64,000 nucleotides of DNA from Bacteroides timonensis (GTDB lineage: Bacteria > Bacteroidota > Bacteroidia > Bacteroidales > Bacteroidaceae), in NCBI RefSeq assembly GCF_000513195.1, contig NZ_CBVI010000016.1, forward strand, positions 140,469-204,468, given 5' to 3'. This document shows positions 35,276 through 43,307 of the stretch, one piece after another. Positions within the stretch are counted from its first letter, which is position 1. Each line of letters starts with the position of its first letter. The notes beneath the pieces were generated by a model. That model did not search any database. It had not been told where the DNA came from and worked only from the letters and a program-made list of their open reading frames with translations. Both the position numbers and the translations under genes were made by a program.

Positions 35276-36949
35276 ATGAAACACATGTTACAAATTTGTT
35301 GCAAAAATAATAATATTTCTAAAGAATTCCCCATCGGGAGTTCACTTTTGGATATTTATTACGGTTTTAATCTTAATTTCCCCTATCAGGTTGTCAGTGC
35401 AAAAGTTAATAACCGATCCGAAGGGCTGAACTTCCGGGTATACAATAATAAAGATGTAGAATTCCTCGATATACGCGACTCTTCCGGTTTGCGGACGTAT
35501 GTGCGCAGTCTTTGCTTTGTACTGTACAAAGCTGTCAACGAATTGTTTCCGGACGGCAAACTATTTGTAGAACACCCTGTATCCAAAGGCTACTTCTGCA
35601 ACTTGCGCATTGGACGCACAATTACGCTGGAAGATGTATCCGCCATTAAAAAGCGCATGCAGGAAATCATAGACAAAAACATCACATACCGCCGCACAGA
35701 ATGCCACACAACTGAAGCCGTGCGCATCTTTAATGAACGGGGGATGACAGACAAAGTAAAGTTGCTGGAAACTTCCGGCTCTATCTATACCTATTATTAT
35801 TCATTAGAAGATACGATTGATTATTATTATGGTAATCTACTGCCCAGCACCGGCTTTATCTGGCTGTTCGACATTGTGAAATATTACGATGGGCTGTTGC
35901 TTCGCATTCCCAACAGGCAAAATCCTAATGTATTGGAAGAAGTCGTCAAGCAGGAAAAAATGCTGGATGTATTTAAGGAACATCTGCGTTGGAATTATAT
36001 CATGGGATTAAGCAATGTCGGTGACTTTAATCTCGCCTGTGAAGAAGGACATGCCACCGATTTAATCAACGTGGCAGAAGCACTGCAAGAGAAAAAGATA
36101 GCCCAGATTGCCGATGATATCTATAATCGGGGCGAAAATGGCAACCGCGTAAAACTGGTACTTATCTCCGGTCCGTCCTCTTCAGGTAAGACCACCTTCA
36201 GCAAGCGTCTTTCCGTACAACTTATGACAAATGGACTTCGCCCATACCCCATCGCCCTGGACAATTACTTTGTGAACCGCGAAGACACTCCGAGAGACGC
36301 TAACGGAGATTATGACTACGAATCGTTGTATGCACTCGATCTCAAAAAGTTCGAGGAAGACCTGAAAGCTTTGTTGAGAGGCGAAGAAATTGATCTACCG
36401 AGCTTCAACTTCTCTACCGGACAACGGGAATACAAAGGGGACAAGTTACGGATTGACGAACATACCATCCTCATCCTGGAAGGTATTCATGCATTGAACC
36501 CGGAACTCACTCCGCAGATACCGGCAGAAAACAAATATAAGATCTATGTATCTGCCCTGACTACCATTTCTCTGGACGATCACAACTGGATTCCCACAAC
36601 AGACAACCGTTTGTTGCGCCGTATCATCCGCGACTTCAATTACCGTGGTTACTCGGCGCGGGAGACTATTTCCCGTTGGCCCAGTGTACGAGCCGGAGAA
36701 GACAAATGGATCTTCCCTTATCAGGAAAATGCTGATGTAATGTTCAACTCAGCGCTACTGTTTGAATTTGCCGTACTGCGCTGCCACGCTGAACCGATAC
36801 TGACCAGCGTCCCACGCAACTGCCCGGAGTATGCCGAAGCATACCGGTTGCTGAAATTCATCAAATACTTTACTCCGGTACAAGATAAGGAAATCCCGCC
36901 GACATCACTTCTGCGTGAGTTCTTGGGAGGAAGCAGTTTCAAATACTAA
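35276..36949 (+). CDS. Nucleoside (uridine) kinase-like protein with TGS-like N-terminus
   Basis: 557 aa. The N-terminus reads like a TGS/ThrRS-editing fragment (IGSSLLDIYYGFNLN and a domain to ~250). The kinase domain (~285-500) has the P-loop LISGPSSSGKTTFSKRL and the uridine-kinase/phosphoribulokinase features ALDNYFVNREDTPRD and LILEGIHALNP. In Bacteroidetes this architecture is annotated as uridine or nucleoside kinase; cytoplasmic salvage of pyrimidine nucleosides is likely. The start MKHMLQICC may be M1 or M4. Monocistronic. Confidence 0.88.
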   Translation: MKHMLQICCKNNNISKEFPIGSSLLDIYYGFNLNFPYQVVSAKVNNRSEGLNFRVYNNKDVEFLDIRDSSGLRTYVRSLCFVLYKAVNELFPDGKLFVEHPVSKGYFCNLRIGRTITLEDVSAIKKRMQEIIDKNITYRRTECHTTEAVRIFNERGMTDKVKLLETSGSIYTYYYSLEDTIDYYYGNLLPSTGFIWLFDIVKYYDGLLLRIPNRQNPNVLEEVVKQEKMLDVFKEHLRWNYIMGLSNVGDFNLACEEGHATDLINVAEALQEKKIAQIADDIYNRGENGNRVKLVLISGPSSSGKTTFSKRLSVQLMTNGLRPYPIALDNYFVNREDTPRDANGDYDYESLYALDLKKFEEDLKALLRGEEIDLPSFNFSTGQREYKGDKLRIDEHTILILEGIHALNPELTPQIPAENKYKIYVSALTTISLDDHNWIPTTDNRLLRRIIRDFNYRGYSARETISRWPSVRAGEDKWIFPYQENADVMFNSALLFEFAVLRCHAEPILTSVPRNCPEYAEAYRLLKFIKYFTPVQDKEIPPTSLLREFLGGSSFKY

Positions 36950-36973
36950 TCCCTGACATCTGTCCTACCCGAG

Positions 36974-37096
36974 CCGTACCTGCACCGTACCCGCTCCGTA
37001 GTTGCTCCGTACTCTATGGTACGGAGAAGGTACGGAGCGGATACGGAGATAACACGGAGCCGGTACGGAGATCATACGGAGATAATACGGAGCTGA
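36974..37096. repeat. 11-bp-period inverted array of CCGTA/TACGG units
   Basis: Left half: CCGTA at 36974, 36985, 36996 and 37007, 11 bp apart. Right half: TACGGAG (one CACGGAG) at 37020, 37031, 37042, 37053, 37064, 37075 and 37086, again exactly 11 bp apart. The halves are reverse complements, so the RNA can fold in many registers. It fills the 266-bp gap between the nucleoside kinase and the TPR kinase-like gene. Confidence 0.88.
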
Positions 37097-37184
37097 ATAT
37101 AATTTCATGTACCCTAATCACCCAAAAAATGAGCCAAACCAAGTTTTTAAGCACTTTTCTTGTACAACCTACAGAAGAATGTCT

Positions 37185-37192
37185 TAACTTTG
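37185..37192 (+). promoter_or_regulatory. -7 box of the TPR kinase-like gene
   Basis: TAACTTTG, 23 bp before the start; TTG at 37160-37162 is a loose -33 with a 22-bp spacer. Confidence 0.6.
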
Positions 37193-37215
37193 TAAGCAAA
37201 TAAAATGAATCATAT

Positions 37216-38721
37216 ATGAGAAAGATAATTACCCTACTCTTCTTAGCCGCTTTCTGCATTTGCAGTCAAGCCTATTCACAGAACCGTGCCGATGAACTGA
37301 TGAAACAGGCACAGGAAAATCTCGCAAAAAAAGAATATATCAAAGCCCGCTATCTTTTCCTTCAGGCTTACAATGCTTTCTCCTCCCAGGCAAAGTATGA
37401 CAAAGCAGTGGAATGTGGCGTCAACGCCAGTGCCCTCTACCATCGGGAAAACTATTATAAAGAAGCTTTTGAACTGTTGCGCGGTGCTGAACTATTGGTT
37501 ACAGACGGTGAGCAGAAAAGTGGCAAGACGATGCCCGACCTACGTTTCCGTATCAACAAGGAACGCCTGCAAATGTATATCAACCTCAAGAATCCCGCCC
37601 GTGCCAAAGAACAACTGGTCAAATTGGAAGAGACAGCCAAAGCAGCAAAAAATGATTCACTCAGCAATGATTTGCTTTATACCCAGGCCAATTACTACTA
37701 TACCTTTGGGATGAACTCGCAAGGGGACGCTTATATCAACCGTCTGATCGGTCAATATAAGGAACAGAAGAATTATGCAAAGGTAGACGAGTCATATAAA
37801 ACCCTGATCGATATTGCCCGTAAAGCAAACAATGCCGGACTGGTAGCCCGTACGTACGACAAATATATCCTTTGGACTGACTCTGTAAAAGCTCTTACTG
37901 CCCAGGATGAGTTGAACGTGCTGAAACGTAAATATGACGATAGCCTGCAAACTATCGAGGAAAAAGACAGCTCACTCTCTGCCAAACAGTACATTATCAT
38001 CGGCCTTTGCATCCTTGCCGGGCTACTGGCCGCCGCGCTGGTATTAGCCGGTGTCGTATTGCTGCGTTTTGTCCTTCTTACCCGGAAGCAAAAGAAAGCT
38101 ATCCAGATAGCCAATGAGCACAATGAACTGAAAACTAAGTTTATCCAGAATATCTCCTCACAAATGGAGCCGACACTGAATACTCTGGATACTACCTTAC
38201 CGGGCGTCCGTGCGCTGAAAGGCTTTGCTGAACACATTCAGGAGTTGTCCGATTTGGAAAGTACACTCTCTGAGGCTTACGAAATGCGTGAAATCAATAT
38301 TAATACTTTCTGTGAAAGTGTTATGGATAAGATCAAAAGCGGCTTGAAGTCAGACATAGCTACTGCCGTGAACGCACCGAAACTCAGCGTCAAGACCAAT
38401 CCGGAGCAACTTGAACGTATTCTTCTCCATTTGCTGAATAATGCAGCCGAGTTTACCCCTGAAGGTGGTAAAATCTGGTTAGACTTTAAAAAGCGCGGAG
38501 CACACACCCACCAATTTATTGTCAGTGATACGGGAAGTGGTATTGCCGAAGAGGAACAAGCAGACTTGTTCAAACCTTTCACCAAAGTGAAAGACCTTAC
38601 AGAAGGGGATGGTTTAGGATTACCCATTTGCTCTCTGATTGCCACAAAAATGAATGGTAGCCTGACATTGGACAGTAGCTATACCAAAGGTTGCCGCTTT
38701 GTTCTGGAGTTACATACCTGA
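37216..38721 (+). CDS. TPR-containing histidine-kinase-like protein lacking the phospho-acceptor His
   Basis: 501 aa. Signal peptide MRKIITLLFLAAFCICSQAYS, a periplasmic TPR region (~25-240), a membrane helix (~265-290, IIIGLCILAGLLAAALVLAG) and a cytoplasmic kinase-like part. The dimerisation helix reads KTKFIQNISSQMEPTLN; kinases have FxxNISHExRTPL here, so the His is Ser. The ATPase domain is normal: N box LLNNAAEFTPEGGK, G1 VSDTGSGIAEEE, G2 DGLGLPICSLI. It cannot autophosphorylate at the usual site; it may be a pseudokinase or use ATP binding for signalling. Ends in a hairpin at 38743. Confidence 0.85.
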   Translation: MRKIITLLFLAAFCICSQAYSQNRADELMKQAQENLAKKEYIKARYLFLQAYNAFSSQAKYDKAVECGVNASALYHRENYYKEAFELLRGAELLVTDGEQKSGKTMPDLRFRINKERLQMYINLKNPARAKEQLVKLEETAKAAKNDSLSNDLLYTQANYYYTFGMNSQGDAYINRLIGQYKEQKNYAKVDESYKTLIDIARKANNAGLVARTYDKYILWTDSVKALTAQDELNVLKRKYDDSLQTIEEKDSSLSAKQYIIIGLCILAGLLAAALVLAGVVLLRFVLLTRKQKKAIQIANEHNELKTKFIQNISSQMEPTLNTLDTTLPGVRALKGFAEHIQELSDLESTLSEAYEMREININTFCESVMDKIKSGLKSDIATAVNAPKLSVKTNPEQLERILLHLLNNAAEFTPEGGKIWLDFKKRGAHTHQFIVSDTGSGIAEEEQADLFKPFTKVKDLTEGDGLGLPICSLIATKMNGSLTLDSSYTKGCRFVLELHT

Positions 38722-38742
38722 AAAAACATACCTTAACTCAAT

Positions 38743-38780
38743 ACCCCCTATTTATGAACTTTAGTTCATAAATAGGGGGT
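38743..38780 (+). terminator. 17-bp perfect hairpin after the TPR kinase-like gene
   Basis: ACCCCCTATTTATGAAC (38743-38759) pairs with 38764-38780 around TTTA; TATTCATTTT follows. Ends the kinase-like transcript and separates it from the peptide locus. Confidence 0.8.
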
Positions 38781-38806
38781 TATTCATTTTACAGACCGAC
38801 ATTACA

Positions 38807-38836
38807 TTGTTTTATCATTAGAAACGGGTATTTTTG
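38807..38836 (+). promoter_or_regulatory. Promoter of the first TPR-HTH regulator
   Basis: TATTTTTG (38829-38836) as -7 and TTG (38807-38809) as -33, spacer 19 bp. Confidence 0.7.
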
Positions 38837-38863
38837 CAAGCTGCAACAATAAACGATAAACCA

Positions 38864-40564
38864 ATGAAAACCAACATCTTAACTGCACTATTACTTATAT
38901 ATTGCATATTAGCGGCCTGTACCCGTTCCAGTCCGAACGCCCAACTTTTACAAGCTGATTCTCTCATGCAGAAGTTCCCGGACAGCGCTTTACATTTTTT
39001 AGAAAAGATTCAACCGGAAGAACTTAACTCATTAGAAGATCGGGCATACCATGCACTACTGTTGACAGAAGTCAAGGACAAGAACTTCATACAACAAACG
39101 GAAGATTCACTGATACGTATTGCAGTACAATACTACGACTCCACTAAAAATACACCTATGCAGGCAAAGTCATATTATTACTTAGGTTGTATATGGAGAG
39201 ACAAAGACAAGCATCCCGAAGCCCTGAAAGAATTCTTTAAAGCCATAGCCTATTCCAAGAAGGCTAATGACAACAAATTAACCGGATATATATATAATAA
39301 TATAGCCAATCTATATCTTTCACAAAGGTTAAATGAACAGGCAGACTCAATCTATCAAATCACAGAAAAGCTGGCTATCCAAGAAAAAGACTCTAACTTA
39401 TGGGCAGATGTATTATCACAACGAGGTATGATTGATATTAATAGAGGAAAAAAGTACTACGACGAAGCTGAACAAAAAATACTCACTGCATTTAAAATAT
39501 CATGCCATATCGCTCAAAAAAGTATGATAGCTAAAACCGCTTATTCGTTAAGCCTATTATATGGACGCATGAATATGGGAGAGAAAGCTGTCAAATATGC
39601 CAAACTAAATATTATTAACCAAGATAATCCCAATGTGGCATACAGGGATTTCTTAATTCTGGGAGAAGCTTACTATAAAGTATCACAATATGATTCGGCT
39701 TCAATATTCTTAAATAAAAGCCTATGTAGTGATGACAATTATACAAAGGCAGGCGCATACATGCGTTTAGCTGATATTGCCCAAAAGCAAGGAAATATAG
39801 AAAAAGCACTCGAAATGGAAAGAAAATATTCCGCTCATCTGGATAGTGCCCAACAAAAGCAGCAAAGTGCCGCAATCGTCACAACCGAGAAAAATATACT
39901 AATACAACACAAACAGTCGGAGTTTAAAACAAACTTAGGACAACTTTATTATTATATAACCACAGGAACCGCGTTTTTTCTTGCATTATTTCTTGTATTA
40001 TTAAAGTGCTACAAGAAGAAAGTAAACTATTACAAACAAAAAGAAATAGAAATGGGTAAAAAGCTAGAAGAAGTGTTACGACAGAAGAATGAGCAAATCA
40101 GTTTTCTACAAAAGGAGATAGCGCAACATAGCTATAGCCAAACTGAAAAGCAAAGCTTAAAAGAAGAGCTATACACCTTAAAAACAGAGCGGCAAGCATT
40201 ATTGAAAGAATCTTATGAACATTCCGAAGTATGTGTAAAAATGAAACGTATCATCCAATCATATAAAAAAACCGATAAATCGGATGAGCATTTCGATGAG
40301 GAAGACTGGAAACAGTTAATAGCAGAAACTGATATACGCTGGAATGATATTACTATCCGCTTGGCCGCAAAGTATCCTTTGTCTCAAGATGAGATACACC
40401 TTTGTTGTCTGCTTTTAACAGACATACCCACCAGTCATTTCAGATATCTAATGGAATGTAGCAGGGATGCCATATATAAAAAGGGTAAAAGAATACTGGA
40501 GCAAAAGATGAAATGCACTGATAAATCTATTTCACTCCGGGATTTCTTAAAACAGTTTCTATAA
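38864..40564 (+). CDS. Membrane TPR regulator with C-terminal HTH-like domain (copy 1)
   Basis: 566 aa from MKTNILTALLLIYCILAACT, a lipoprotein-like signal; the upstream in-frame Met lacks leader space. TPR repeats cover ~25-345 (SYYYLGCIWRDKDKHPEALK, then YIYNNIANLYLSQRL). A membrane helix at ~362-385 (TGTAFFLALFLVLLKCY) is followed by a coiled coil (KKLEEVLRQKNEQISFLQKE). The last ~90 residues (YPLSQDEIHLCCLLLTDIPT, then FRYLMECSRDAIYKKGKRIL) look like a helix-turn-helix similar in layout to LuxR-type domains. Likely a one-protein sensor: periplasmic TPRs, cytoplasmic DNA-binding end. It precedes a DUF3244/VKOR operon with a repeat-containing promoter. Confidence 0.8.
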   Translation: MKTNILTALLLIYCILAACTRSSPNAQLLQADSLMQKFPDSALHFLEKIQPEELNSLEDRAYHALLLTEVKDKNFIQQTEDSLIRIAVQYYDSTKNTPMQAKSYYYLGCIWRDKDKHPEALKEFFKAIAYSKKANDNKLTGYIYNNIANLYLSQRLNEQADSIYQITEKLAIQEKDSNLWADVLSQRGMIDINRGKKYYDEAEQKILTAFKISCHIAQKSMIAKTAYSLSLLYGRMNMGEKAVKYAKLNIINQDNPNVAYRDFLILGEAYYKVSQYDSASIFLNKSLCSDDNYTKAGAYMRLADIAQKQGNIEKALEMERKYSAHLDSAQQKQQSAAIVTTEKNILIQHKQSEFKTNLGQLYYYITTGTAFFLALFLVLLKCYKKKVNYYKQKEIEMGKKLEEVLRQKNEQISFLQKEIAQHSYSQTEKQSLKEELYTLKTERQALLKESYEHSEVCVKMKRIIQSYKKTDKSDEHFDEEDWKQLIAETDIRWNDITIRLAAKYPLSQDEIHLCCLLLTDIPTSHFRYLMECSRDAIYKKGKRILEQKMKCTDKSISLRDFLKQFL

Positions 40565-40611
40565 GAATAAGGTGAAAAGGCTCCAATGACAAGACGATCC
40601 CCTACATTTCT

Positions 40612-40655
40612 ACACTTTTTATACACTTTTATTGGATAAATTCTCTCTAAATTTG
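40612..40655 (+). promoter_or_regulatory. DUF3244 promoter 1 with 11-bp-spaced direct repeat
   Basis: ACACTTTT at 40612 and again at 40623 (11 bp apart), then TTGGATAAA and a perfect -7 box TAAATTTG (40648-40655). The second repeat begins 25 bp ahead of the -7 box, the same as at 45105-45148. No TTTG occupies the -33 position, which suits an activator-dependent promoter. Confidence 0.75.
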
Positions 40656-40686
40656 CCACCGTCATAACAAATTAAAAGTATATCTT

Positions 40687-41076
40687 ATGAAGAAGTTATT
40701 ATTTGCATTTTTTGTATTAGCGGTAGTTATGGGTAGCACACCTTTGCATGCCCAGCATTTTACAATGACCGATGATGATGAAAGAGAGATTCCTCTGTTT
40801 CCAGCAGGTTCTAAAGAAGGTGGTCCTGTAGCCAGAAACATCATTATCCAACCCGCCAGTACCTATATTAATAATGATATGGTCACTGTAGTTTTCAACT
40901 GTGATACGCCTAAGGCAAGTATTACAATTACAGACGCCTCCGGGGTAAATGTTTATTCCGGAGCAAGTATTCATCCTACGCTTATCACTATTGATTTAAA
41001 CGCAACAGAGCCGGGAGAATACTACCTGGTAATTGAACTGGGAGAAGCCCGGTTGAGCGGAAACTTTACACTTTAA
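40687..41076 (+). CDS. DUF3244 secreted protein (copy 1)
   Basis: 129 aa: signal peptide MKKLLFAFFVLAVVMGSTPLHA with cleavage after HA (~22), then a small beta-sandwich (NIIIQPASTYINNDMVTVVF, SITITDASGVNVYSG, EPGEYYLVIELGEARLSGNF). DUF3244 is a Bacteroidales periplasmic or exported family of unknown role. It is the first gene after the repeat-containing promoter and is 39 bp ahead of the C39-like/VKOR gene, so the two are co-expressed. The paralogue at 45178 sits in the identical context. Confidence 0.85.
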   Translation: MKKLLFAFFVLAVVMGSTPLHAQHFTMTDDDEREIPLFPAGSKEGGPVARNIIIQPASTYINNDMVTVVFNCDTPKASITITDASGVNVYSGASIHPTLITIDLNATEPGEYYLVIELGEARLSGNFTL

Positions 41077-41115
41077 CAAAGAACCTAACCTAAACTTTAA
41101 CTATAAATCAAGACT

Positions 41116-42666
41116 ATGCTGGGAGTTGACAATGCCACCAGTGAAGTAGTCCATCACTTTTTACGGTCACTGACCGTAAAAGTGAGCAGGGCTACCGTAT
41201 GCCGTTTGCTCGACAATCCGTTGGGCAACACGATGCAAGGTATCAGCGATGCCTTAGACGCACTTCATGTAAATAACGTAGTTTACCAACTTCAACCGAA
41301 GTATCTGGAGAAGTTGCACGGTCCGTTTATCACCCAATTGGAAACAAGCCATTCCATATTCTGCCTTGTCGAAAAGATAGAACCGGACCGGCTCATCATC
41401 ACGACTGCCGAGGTCAGCCACATGCCCATAAGCAGAAAGCTATTTGCGCACCAGTGGACAGGAACTGTCCTATTTGGCGAGACAACTTCGAAAACAGTCT
41501 GTGAATCTCACTGCTTGCTTAGCAATATTCATTATATGTGCCGGCAACATAGGATACTGATTGCGGGAATTATATCGGTCCTCTTAGTTTTTTCTTCAAT
41601 CTGGAGTAGAAACTACCCCACAGGATTACCACTTTATCTTTCCGCGCTGGTCTGTGGTATTCTCATCTCTACTATCATTCTATACAAAGAAATGGTAGAT
41701 AATCACTTTCTACACCGATTCTGCCACATAGGGAAAGTTATAGATTGTAATGAGGTACTCAAATCCAAAGGTGCAAATATTGCAGGAATAGGTATTGGAG
41801 AATTATCGTGGATGTATTTCACAACCATGTTCTTTTTCACAGCTGTCTGCCCAAAGGAATTCCATCTTCTGGCAGCCCTGTCTGTTTTCATTGCAATTGC
41901 ATTCACTTTATACTCCATCGTATATCAGATATTCTTTATTCGTAAAGCGTGCCTGTTTTGCATGCTCACCACCTTCTCGGTCTGGCTGACTGCCGTGGCG
42001 CTTTATATCATAAGGAATAACTTTGAATGGAGGTTTTCAATACGGATTCTCTTTTCAATGATTGCAGTCAGCACTATCTGCATAATTTTCTGGATACAGG
42101 CTAAAGCACTTGTTTCTTCGGACAAAGAGAAACACTTTCTGAAAAACAAGCTATCCGGTCTGCTCAATCCGATCACTTTTCAGAAACTCCTGGCTTTGAA
42201 ACCTAAAGTCAGAACGATGATCCACCCGGATATAGCTCTGCATAACTCTGCCGATAGCACAAAAGACAGGTTAATGGTAGTGGTAAACCCCAATTGTAAA
42301 GCGTGTGCCAAAGTACATCACCATATCCGGGAAATATCAGCAGACATATCCATCTCACTGGTTATCTATACAAACGACCGCCTGGGCGCACATATAGCAC
42401 AAACCATTCTCAGCGCTTACCTCTCAGAAGGCTGGGACAAAGCTACTTACTTGCTGGAAGTATGGTTTGAAGTTCAAGAGATACCTGATGTAGAGAGATA
42501 CAATATTAACGATGTTGCACAACTGCTTTGGAGACAACAACAAGAGTACTGCGAACGGAATAACATCAGTCATACTCCGTCAGTTGTCATCAACGGACAT
42601 TATATGCCAAGCGTTTATCAATTGGAAGAGTTGAAATACTTGCTAACGCCTGCCACCGATAAATAA
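41116..42666 (+). CDS. Degenerate C39-like / VKOR / thioredoxin fusion protein (copy 1)
   Basis: 516 aa. Residues 1-~125 resemble a C39 peptidase fold (ISDALDALHVNNVVYQL, then ISRKLFAHQWTGTVLFGE) but lack the catalytic Cys-His-Asp. A VKOR domain follows (~140-340) with five membrane helices, loop cysteines Cys203 and Cys211 (FCHIGKVIDCNEVLKSKG) and the quinone-side CxxC at Cys279/Cys282 (ACLFCML). A C-terminal thioredoxin-like domain has CxxC at 394-397 (NPNCKACAKVH). VKOR-thioredoxin fusions pass electrons from dithiols to quinone, making disulfides. Likely oxidises the exported peptide; the C39-like part may recognise its leader. Confidence 0.85.
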   Translation: MLGVDNATSEVVHHFLRSLTVKVSRATVCRLLDNPLGNTMQGISDALDALHVNNVVYQLQPKYLEKLHGPFITQLETSHSIFCLVEKIEPDRLIITTAEVSHMPISRKLFAHQWTGTVLFGETTSKTVCESHCLLSNIHYMCRQHRILIAGIISVLLVFSSIWSRNYPTGLPLYLSALVCGILISTIILYKEMVDNHFLHRFCHIGKVIDCNEVLKSKGANIAGIGIGELSWMYFTTMFFFTAVCPKEFHLLAALSVFIAIAFTLYSIVYQIFFIRKACLFCMLTTFSVWLTAVALYIIRNNFEWRFSIRILFSMIAVSTICIIFWIQAKALVSSDKEKHFLKNKLSGLLNPITFQKLLALKPKVRTMIHPDIALHNSADSTKDRLMVVVNPNCKACAKVHHHIREISADISISLVIYTNDRLGAHIAQTILSAYLSEGWDKATYLLEVWFEVQEIPDVERYNINDVAQLLWRQQQEYCERNNISHTPSVVINGHYMPSVYQLEELKYLLTPATDK

Positions 42667-42681
42667 AGGGAACAGGTCCTA

Positions 42682-42721
42682 TAAATTTAGCTGCCGTGTC
42701 AGATAGCGGCGGCTAAATTTA
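42682..42721 (+). terminator. 15-bp hairpin after VKOR copy 1
   Basis: TAAATTTAGCTGCCG (42682-42696) pairs with 42707-42721 with one G-U pair; no T-tract follows, so it may protect or end the transcript only partly. The rest of the 640-bp gap before 43308 holds the 22-bp array and no gene. Confidence 0.65.
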
Positions 42722-42925
42722 CACTTATAAAGGAAGACAGCTTTCAAATACATAAAAGACACAACATCGATTTTTTTACGTTCAGAACGACAGCATATCC
42801 ACATTTTAAGTAACACACATCAGTTTCTAAATTTACATTCCAGAGTATTCTACGAATAAATAGAGCATAAAGATACCCCATTATTGCATATACTTGCAGA
42901 TTAGAAAGCTCTTTATGCAGAAAAG

Positions 42926-43013
42926 GGTTACTACTTACGGTCAATAAGGTTACTACTTATAGGCAAAAGGGTTACTACTTACGGGTAAAAAGGTTACTAC
43001 TTATAGGTAGCGG
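42926..43013. repeat. 22-bp tandem array, four units
   Basis: GGTTACTACTT begins at 42926, 42948, 42970 and 42992, exactly 22 bp apart, followed in turn by ACGGTCAATAA, ATAGGCAAAAG, ACGGGTAAAAA and ATAGGTAGCGG. The first 11 bp are invariant and the second 11 bp alternate ACGG/ATAGG. It lies 265 bp upstream of the second TPR-HTH gene. Confidence 0.9.
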
Positions 43014-43272
43014 ACCTATTTGTATCATAACTTTCACCTATTAGTGTACTTTTTAAGGTACTTTGAGTTCTATAATAAATGTAAGCATTTCGATATCACA
43101 CTATCAACCTGGCATTTGCTTATTTTTACTTCCATATTTCCGCCACAATGAGCAACCGTACAGGAATAAAGCATTCTCAGCTAATTAAAAACACAAAATG
43201 ACAAAATGCAATTATTTCAATAGTATTCTCAAAATAGGTGCAATTAAATTAGTCATATTTCTAAAAAAAAGA

Positions 43273-43280
43273 TACTTTTG
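43273..43280 (+). promoter_or_regulatory. -7 box of the second TPR-HTH regulator
   Basis: TACTTTTG, 28 bp before the ATG at 43308, with a TTAG at the expected -33 place (43249-43252). Confidence 0.6.
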
Positions 43281-43307
43281 CATTTAACCAACCTTACAAC
43301 GACCAAA

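Noticed and set aside
42926..43013. CRISPR array
   Set aside because: The unit is 22 bp with half of it invariant and half alternating; there are no unique spacers of ~30 bp and no cas genes.
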